A DNA stretch of 64,000 nt. Origin: Hygrophila difformis. Taxonomy: Eukaryota; Streptophyta; Magnoliopsida; Lamiales; Acanthaceae. How positions within the stretch are numbered: the first letter of the stretch is position 1; each line of letters opens with the position of its first letter. The DNA is taken from the NCBI GenBank assembly GCA_030278955.1, contig JAOANR010000013.1:40398191-40462190 (forward strand), in the 5' to 3' direction. Below the pieces are notes generated by a model. The model did no database searches. It was not told where the DNA came from and saw only the letters and a list, made by a program, of their open reading frames with translations. A program made the translations under genes and the position numbers. Shown here piece after piece: positions 57,097-64,000 of this stretch.

Positions 57097-58911
57097 ATGG
57101 ACCGATTTCATGGACCCCTCCCAATCCTTGGACCCGTGCCTAGACCCGAGCCAAGGAGGAGAGGGTAAACCCTGTTTTCACCATGGTCATAGCCCCCCCC
57201 TTCGGACCCCTTAGTTCTTTTATTCATTTTATTTTGTTGTGTTCGTGGTGTGGTGTTGTTAGTGTGCACATCTAACTTCAGATTTTTGGAGGTTTTGAGT
57301 GCTCTCGGCTTTGAGCACCATTTTGAAGTTTTTGAGAACTTGTTTTGAAAACTGACTAATGGCGTTAAAACTGTTAATGGATAAGATTGTTGAAGTTTAA
57401 AACTGGAAAGAACAAACTGATGAACATTTGGGTATTGTTTTGAATATCTTGATGTTATTGGTTTGATTGATCCTGATGTGATGTGCAGTGAGGGTGGTGT
57501 AATAAAGATGGAAGATCTTTTTGGGCACAATTGTTCTCATGTTAGAAATCTCATGGGAATAAATGTTTGTTTGTTTATGGAAACATAGTACAAACACCCA
57601 ATAGGAAGCTTCCACTTTTAATAAAAGCAACCTTTTAGAAAAAGACAAAAAGAGTCATTTTTGTTTAATGTTTGACTTGAGTTTTTGTTCCCAATGGAAC
57701 ACTTGTGTGAGTAAGATAGCAGTATTTTTGTCACCTAACTGCTATCCTTTTCAAAAATCCAAAATGGGACCACTCACATCCCACTCTTATTAAATAAAAT
57801 AAGTCAACCATTTTTAAAATTAAAAATAGTGTTTGCAAATTTTTGGATGCTTTAACTGTCCAACCAGTCCAAGCTATCCAGAAACAGCAAATCCGTTCCG
57901 CCACGTCTCCATTGCACATTCCAATATTCGAGCATTCCATTTCCATCTATCCATCTCATTCCACTTCCAACAAGTGTCTCGGACTTGTTTAATAAACTGA
58001 AAACTTTTGGGTCCTACGGCCCATTAAAAAGATTTTAGGCCCAATGGCCAATTTTATTTTATTTTGGGCTCTTTAGCTCATTTAAAACCAAATATTATTT
58101 ACATGTGCTTTAAATTAAAATTCAAGTCAGAAATTTAATAATCTCACATCTAGAGCAAAGCTCTAAATGTGAGGATGTTGGTTTCTAAACTTGAATAATT
58201 TCGAAAAATTATATAAAAATTGGATTCATCACTTCTTATCTTTTCAGGGGTAATCCTCCCATTCCAGACCCTGCTCTAGAGGGAACCAAGTTGCTGGACT
58301 TGCCCCTCGAACTCCTGGGTGAAATCCTCTCTCGTATAGGAGAGGATGACATCAGTGAAGTCTTCAAGGCACAGCGAACCTGCAAGAAATTCAGGGATGC
58401 CGGGAACCTCTCCATCGTCTACAAACGATGCGAGGTCAACTCATCCACTATAAAGAGAGGGCGGGAGTACTATCGTTGGGAAAAGCGGAGATTCCTTCGG
58501 ACATGCGACCAGGCTGGAAACTTCAATCTCCAAATCATTCCAGCAATGATGGCATTCGCAGAAGAGAAAGAAGAGCAAGCCTATGAACTGCTGCACCTGG
58601 GGATTGAGGACAATCATAAAGCGACAATCTTCGCCTACGGGTTGATGCTCATGAGCAAGGAGGACGCAGGGCAGGTCGAGCAGGGAATCAGGATGATTGA
58701 CAGGATCGTGACAAGATGGTCAGTCTTCCAAGACACATCCGTCAATGTCCTCGAGTGGATGTTCGACCAACCAGACACCCCATTCCTATGGGCTGATCAG
58801 GAAGGCAGAGTTTACTGCCCCAGGGATCACGAGGCCATAACAGATCCCAATGATTGGTGTCTGCGGTGTGAGCTATCCAGCTATCTCCACTGGGCTAGAT
58901 ACATGTTCTGA
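57097..58911 (+). CDS. F-box protein gene inside the retrotransposon (two exons)
   Basis: Exon 2 (58248-58911) is certain: it is open, GC-richer than its surroundings and encodes an F-box (LPLELLGEILSRIGEDDISEVFKAQRTCKKF), then a helical region with a Sel1-like segment (LLHLGIEDNHKATIFAYGLML) and a C-terminal PRDHEAITDPNDWCLRC. This resembles the plant F-box group of At1g67623 and At2g35280, which have an F-box followed by short Sel1-like helices. Exon 1 is proposed as 57097-57164 (MDRFHGPLPILGPVPRPEPR), spliced by GT-AG (GAGG|GTAAAC to TTTTCAG|GGG) to exon 2 in frame, giving 243 residues. Such proteins usually select substrates for SCF ubiquitin ligases. No membrane helix is present, so it is not an env-like protein. 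The intron holds the second polypurine-like site. Confidence 0.72.
58165..58178 (+). promoter_or_regulatory. Second polypurine-tract-like site, inside the F-box intron
   Basis: AAATGTGAGGATGT again, preceded by CTCT exactly as at 56251 and followed by TGGTTTCTAAAC. Confidence 0.65.
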
Positions 58912-60560
58912 AAGGAAGAAGGATGAATCCGAATTTACCCTGCTTTGTTTTATTTCCAGTCTAGTAGTAGTATTTGCAAGGGATTTCCTCCTTTTGTGTG
59001 TGCAGGTTGGTATTGACTGCACGAGAATCCCTTGCCTCGGATGTATTTAATTGCTTTCCCTAAAATTGGAACTCAACTTTTGAGACCACTGAACAACTCT
59101 TTACTGCTTTCCTTTGAAAAGATGTCTGCACAGTCCGAGATGAATAAGTGACTGTCAGACCAAAAATATGCTGTTGACATACTCAGTATGTCAGCAGTGC
59201 CTCTTTACTGCTTTCAATTAAATAACCAGCAAAAATATGCATAAACTTGCTCTAAATTCACAGGTTGAATTTAGGCTTATGATTAAATTTTCAAACTTTT
59301 AAATTGGGATAATATAATTGAAGACATGCATGAAATGAATTCCTGAGATTTTGAGCTATAAAAATTTAATGATGCGATCAGCTTATTGGGTAATAAATCT
59401 GCATGTTAGAGATTTCGACTGAATAAATTGTTAGAATTAAGCTTTGATTGAATTTGCGAATATTGTATGACATGAATCAACCCAACCTCGTGAGATTTGA
59501 GCCATGAGTCACTTTTACTCATTCATTTTCTTTGATGTGTGAATCATTTTGATTAAAGGAAACTAGAACTTGCGATTGGGACCGATTCAAGACCATGCCA
59601 TATTCCCGAAATCGAGCATATGATCGAGGCACCTAGAAAACCCAAATTTTTGGCCTTCGTTTGAAATCCAAACCCAAAAATATTTTCCCCTTAGGATTAA
59701 CCAATTTGAGCCTATAAGCCTAATTTTTCTTTGAAGCCCTTTATATTATTCCTAGCCTTCTAAAAAGACCAAGAAATTCAAACCCAAGTGTGCAGGAATG
59801 AATTCTATCAAAGGCATTAAACTTATGATCATCAATCCATGTTAGTCGGTATATTATAAACCGATTCATCAAAAAAAAAAAAAAAAAAAAAAATGTTGAA
59901 TTTCAGTCAACAACAATAAATTGCAAATGACAAGCAATTAGACAATAGTCTAATGTTCCGCAGAAGAAAACCAAAAAGAAAGAAACAATGATGATCATAA
60001 AGTTTAAATAAAAATGCCAAGTTATGATAGAATAAATCTTTGCCACTTTTAGCCCAATATTTCCCTTTCATACCTAATGTTACACCCGTACGCCCCGTTA
60101 CAACCCTCGAATAAGACCTCGGGATCTCGATTTGAAGAAATGAACCGGTGGCGAGTTGGTCTGATTGCAAGCTTATGGGATAATTTAACTAAATTTGATT
60201 TTGAGCGTTCATGATTAAACCCCAATTGAGAGTGAGTGAATTCTCCAATTCTCTTATAAGTGAGGCCTTTTCTCATTACACATGTTCATGTCATACCTTG
60301 ATTCTAATTTTTAATCTTTGCATCTTTCAAACATGATATTCATGAAGGATTGATGATAATGTTTGATTTGTAGGCCTGATATAGTGAGCAAGTATCATTT
60401 CATTAAACACTGCAATCAAGGGAATTCAATACTTGTAGTTTTGATTGTCTTATCCCAATCTAAAAAGGATGTGATTTATGAAGCCACGAAAATGAATTGA
60501 ATATGTAGAGTCCGTGTTCCGAGGAACATTGACTCTGACTGCTCGGGGACGATCAGTATT
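58912..60560. other. Non-coding 3' part of the Athila element
   Basis: No supported ORF. A run of 23 A (59871-59893) is the only clear feature. The rest is AT-rich sequence leading to the polypurine tract. Confidence 0.5.
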
Positions 60561-60574
60561 AAATGTGAGGATGT
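60561..60574 (+). promoter_or_regulatory. Polypurine tract before the 3' LTR
   Basis: AAATGTGAGGATGT lies directly before the LTR start TGATAATGGCC, where plus-strand synthesis should be primed. Confidence 0.75.
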
Positions 60575-63500
60575 TGATAATGGCCAAAAATGACCATTAT
60601 TTTCAATCCATTTCCGTGTCTTAAACGGGCATTTGATCGCATTCCGGTCTTACATTAAGTAAGAAAGCAGTCGAATTGGACTAATTTATGCATAATTGTA
60701 AAAATAATAAGCTGGTGTGAAAAAGACATAAATATGTAATTTTATTACATATTTATGTTAGAAAAATCCAAAAACATGAGAAAAAGAAAAGGAAACAAAA
60801 AGATGGGAAAAAGATAGAAAAGCCCACAAAAAGAATATTTTCGGCTCATCTGGCCCAATCCAGCAGGCCCATGAAGACCTTTGTCGCGGAAGCCCTTGGC
60901 GCGATGCAGTGTTCCGCGACAAGGGCATACTCCGCGACCAACTGGCCCCAAATGAAGAGGAGACCAGCCAAGCCCCTGGCGCGATGACCCTTGTCGCGAT
61001 GGCATGCTCCGCGACAAAGGTCCATTCCGCGACCAAGATGCACAAATAGAGACACAAGACCCAGTCGAGAAGCCTTGCCACATGCAGTGTGTTCCGCGAC
61101 CAACTTGATGTTCCGAGACAAAGCTGTGATGTGTGTGATGTCTTAAGACACAATGGGCTAGAATCAAGGCCCATGGGCTTAGGGTTACACTTCTATAAAT
61201 ATGAGGTGTCTCCCATGAGCTAAGGGTTGAAGAGTTGGAAGTTTGAAATTTTAGAAGTCCTTGAAGGCAAGCAGTAGGAGTTCTCTCTTAGGTAGAGTAG
61301 TTTAGGTTTATTTTTATGTATTATTTAATTTTTGCACTTAGTTTAGCTTAGATTAGTGTTTTACTGTTCACAGTGCTTAGATAGCCATCTTTATACTATG
61401 TTTTGGTTTCTAAACTCTTGTTTTAGGGTTTGTAATACCCAAATCATGGGTATTAACAACACCCCTTCAATAATATGGGAAAACATTCAGCATTTGTGTC
61501 CCAAATCATGAAATGGGTCTCACACCCCATGGATTTATGCTTTCTTTTTCATTTTGGGGTCATTTGACCCCCATTTTGTTATTTTTGTGTTTACTGTTAG
61601 CATATTATGGATAATGTTGTGTGGATGTGTGATCAAACCCTAGATTAGGATTCCTGCTTTATTTTTAATGTTCTGTCCAGCCTTGTTATTTTTGTTTAAG
61701 CATGTTCTTCCTTATTTTGAATGTTTCTTGCTTATTTTTAGCTTAGAATAGCTTTTTGATCTGAAATAGGGTGAGATCACGCTGTTTGCATGCCACTGTT
61801 CATTTCTGCTTTTTCTGACTTTTGTCCTGAACCACTTTGGGCGCCAACCGCCTTCTGGCGCGGAACCACGTTCCGCGACAGAGTGGCTGTTCCGCGACCA
61901 AGGTGTTTCAAGACACTTGTCTCCAAATTTAAAACCCTTTGTCGCGGAATACCTTGTCGCGGAGCCACGTTCCGCGACAAAACTATCCATGCATAGCGAA
62001 AAGGAGCCAAACTCTTGCATTTTGTCTTCATGGCTTCTTGTCGCGGAATCATCTTGTCGCGGAGCCACGTTCCGCGACAAAATCCCATTCCGAGACAGAA
62101 AAATTATGCCATGTTCTTTGATCTTTGAACACCTTGTCGCGGAACACCTTGTCGCGGAACCACGTTCCGCGACAAAATTTCCATGCATAGCGACAAAGGT
62201 TCAAATGCTTTAGAATTTTATTAAAACACTTTGTCGCGATGTCACCCTTGTCGCGGAACCACGTTCCGCGACAAAACCTTGCATAGCGACAAAGAGGCGT
62301 TATGCTGCCAAAAATTCTAAAAACTTGTCGGGATGTCCATGTCGCGGATCTCGGTCCGCGACAACATTTATGATATAGCGACAAGGTTCCTCTCTCTCTA
62401 TTTGATCTCAAACAAATTTCATTCTCTCCCTATTTTATATTGCAATACTCACATCATAGCCCCACGGGTTAGGGTGTAACACTCTGGAATTGCAATATAG
62501 GGTGTTATGCTGCCCAAAATTTTGATTCTCCATTTGCATCACTTAATTGATTGAACCCTTGACTCATTAATGATTAAAAAATTGAGATTAGCAATAATCA
62601 CTCTTCAATAATCATCATGATTAAAGGACCTTTGTTCAATTGCCCTTAAAACATTCTTGTATAAACAAAACTTCGATGGCTTAAACAGATAATCTGGACT
62701 GTAATTAATTATGGTAGGAAGGATTATTTAAGACCATCAATTGTGGACCCGACCCACAACCTTGCATGAGAAACCAATGTCTCTCTTACAATGGATCTTC
62801 TTTTGCTTCTTATTTATTTTGTCTTTGTGTGTTGTGTGGAACCATTAGTAAAGAATACATCAGCATAATGTTGGCGGGTCCTCCCTCATGGATAACTAGC
62901 TCGTATTCTGGGTATTAGTTACTAATTGTTATTTTGCATGGTCTGAATGGCTGTCAGTGGAAGCCTTGGCGGTTCGCCCATCCGGGGTACAATAGCTGCT
63001 CGACTGACTTCCATCCAGATACAGTTTTATTTTTGTTATCTTAATTTCCAAACCTGAATCCCAATCCGTACTGGGAGTCAGTTGGCATCAGTCAATGCCA
63101 ACTGATGATCATTATAGAAGGGAAGCATGTAGGTTTTTATCCGAATTCACAGACAGTGGAGGCCCAACTGGTGTTGACACCACCATTATAGGGTTTAAGC
63201 TGCCTAAATTCGCTCCATCCGAGTGATTGGGAAATTGGACAGTAGATGTTTACAGTCCACCTGATCATTCTGCCATTACTTTGGTACCTTGACCATTCCA
63301 TTCTGTGTTTCACCTTCTGTCTAGACCCGCTTCTATATTTTGGGTCAATTAATTTTACACTTCCATATATCCTTATGCATGATAATATTATGTACTGTTG
63401 TGGTCTGTAATTATTTTGGGATCCTTCCCTTGGACAATAGAAGTCTAGATCTTAAACAGATATTGCTTTATAAACTCCCAACAAAAACCTCTTTATAAAA

Positions 63501-64000
63501 TCCGGATCTGAGTAAGGGATAAATTCTTCAGTTATGACTAATTCATATTCTGTCAAGGGTTATATTTTGGGAATTAAGAAGCAGATTCAGCGATTAGGTC
63601 TCGCCTAGACTGAAAGGGTCTGTGTTTTAACTGAGAGTCTAGTACCTGACAGGGAATGATTTTCAAATCCATTATTTTCCAAAATTGCTGATTGATGGAA
63701 ATGTAAGATTAGGTGCTACACCGAGATGGGATCCACTTGGATTCAAATACAGTGTAGTAAATAATCTTAGAGGAACATCATTCAGGCCTTGGTGATTTTC
63801 CAAGATAGGGTTGAGTTTTCTTTCAACTGCTATCTACTTCTGCCAAAGCCTACTTTTGAGTCCTGAGTGAGTGCATCCGGAACGAACTAATTTATTAGGT
63901 CGTTTCATTAGTTTGTATCTCATAATCACCCGGAAGGAAGTGAACACACTAGTGGTTCACTGAGAGCCGGGAATTCTTGATCCATACTCCTTCATTCTGA
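60575..64000 (+). repeat. 3' LTR of the Athila element (runs off the window)
   Basis: It matches 45300-48726. Visible differences include AACATGAG for AATATGAG near 60780, a missing base in AGCGAAAAGG near 61997, and CTTACAATGG for CATACAATGG near 62788. The hairpin arrays recur at about 60883-61125 and 61846-62387, and the TATA box at about 61193. Confidence 0.93.

Larger units (their letters stand above)
45300..64000 (+). mobile_element. Athila-type Ty3/gypsy retrotransposon carrying an F-box gene (3' LTR runs off)
   Basis: The order is 5' LTR, tRNA-Asp primer site (50015), gag-pol ORF (50175-56135), an F-box gene (57097-58911), a polypurine-like sequence (60561-60574) and a 3' LTR (from 60575). 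The LTRs start TGATAATGGCC. By eye I count about ten differences over the 3.4 kb of LTR visible twice, so the insertion is recent. The pol sequence, especially the integrase C-terminus ([20 protein letters not shown]), is that of the Athila lineage. Total length would be about 19-20 kb. Confidence 0.9.

Noticed and set aside
58291..58911. F-box ORF as an env-like gene of the retrotransposon
   Set aside because: No signal peptide or membrane helix, and a clear F-box and Sel1-like helices are present instead.

Overview
The window is plant nuclear DNA from a eudicot. It holds plant-specific genes with introns (XTH, DUF247, VTT/DedA-like, HAK/KUP and HGSNAT-like fragments), many Stowaway-type MITEs beginning CTCCCTCCGT, a PIF/Harbinger transposon, an Athila-type Ty3/gypsy retrotransposon and part of an endogenous caulimovirid. 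I cannot name the species from sequence alone. Two runs of exactly 500 N (7874-8373 and 30073-30572) look like scaffold joins, so gene order across them is inferred, not read.

Layout. 1-3870: endogenous pararetrovirus on the minus strand, with promoter, tRNA-Met primer site, four small ORFs, coat protein and the start of the movement protein, all open. 4540-6659: a complete four-exon XTH gene (+). 6725-7482: one Stowaway-like MITE nested in another. 8375-9971: a DUF247 gene (+) whose 5' end lies in the gap. 10577-11246: three C-terminal exons of an HGSNAT-like gene (-), apparently a fragment. 11369-12700: a long inverted repeat made from two head-on copies of the promoter and first exon of a HAK/KUP potassium transporter gene, a natural hairpin-RNA candidate. 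13619-17007: a two-exon VTT/DedA-type membrane protein gene (-) that seems to use a GC-AG intron.

17172-30072 is transposon-dense: an intact Harbinger element with both of its ORFs, a 5'-truncated LINE, a MULE-like MITE, a foldback element with a SINE in one arm, further MITEs, and a Stowaway split by a solo LTR. The whole block 16373-30072 reappears almost identically at 30573-44270. The copies begin and end exactly at the edges of the second N run, so this is most simply an unmerged overlap between two contigs, not a real tandem duplication. The few differences are mostly one-base homopolymer indels, one of which breaks Harbinger ORF1 in the second copy.

44029-64000: a hAT-like element cut by a Copia LTR, itself cut by a large, young Athila-type element starting at 45300. 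That element has very long LTRs, a tRNA-Asp primer site, an intact 1986-residue gag-pol ORF and, between pol and the 3' LTR, an intron-containing F-box gene on the same strand. Arrays of a CGCG-centred hairpin motif lie in both LTRs and again just upstream of the F-box TATA box. A polypurine-like sequence is present three times, suggesting the 3' half was built by repeated insertion or recombination and that an LTR-like internal promoter drives the F-box gene. The 3' LTR runs off the window.
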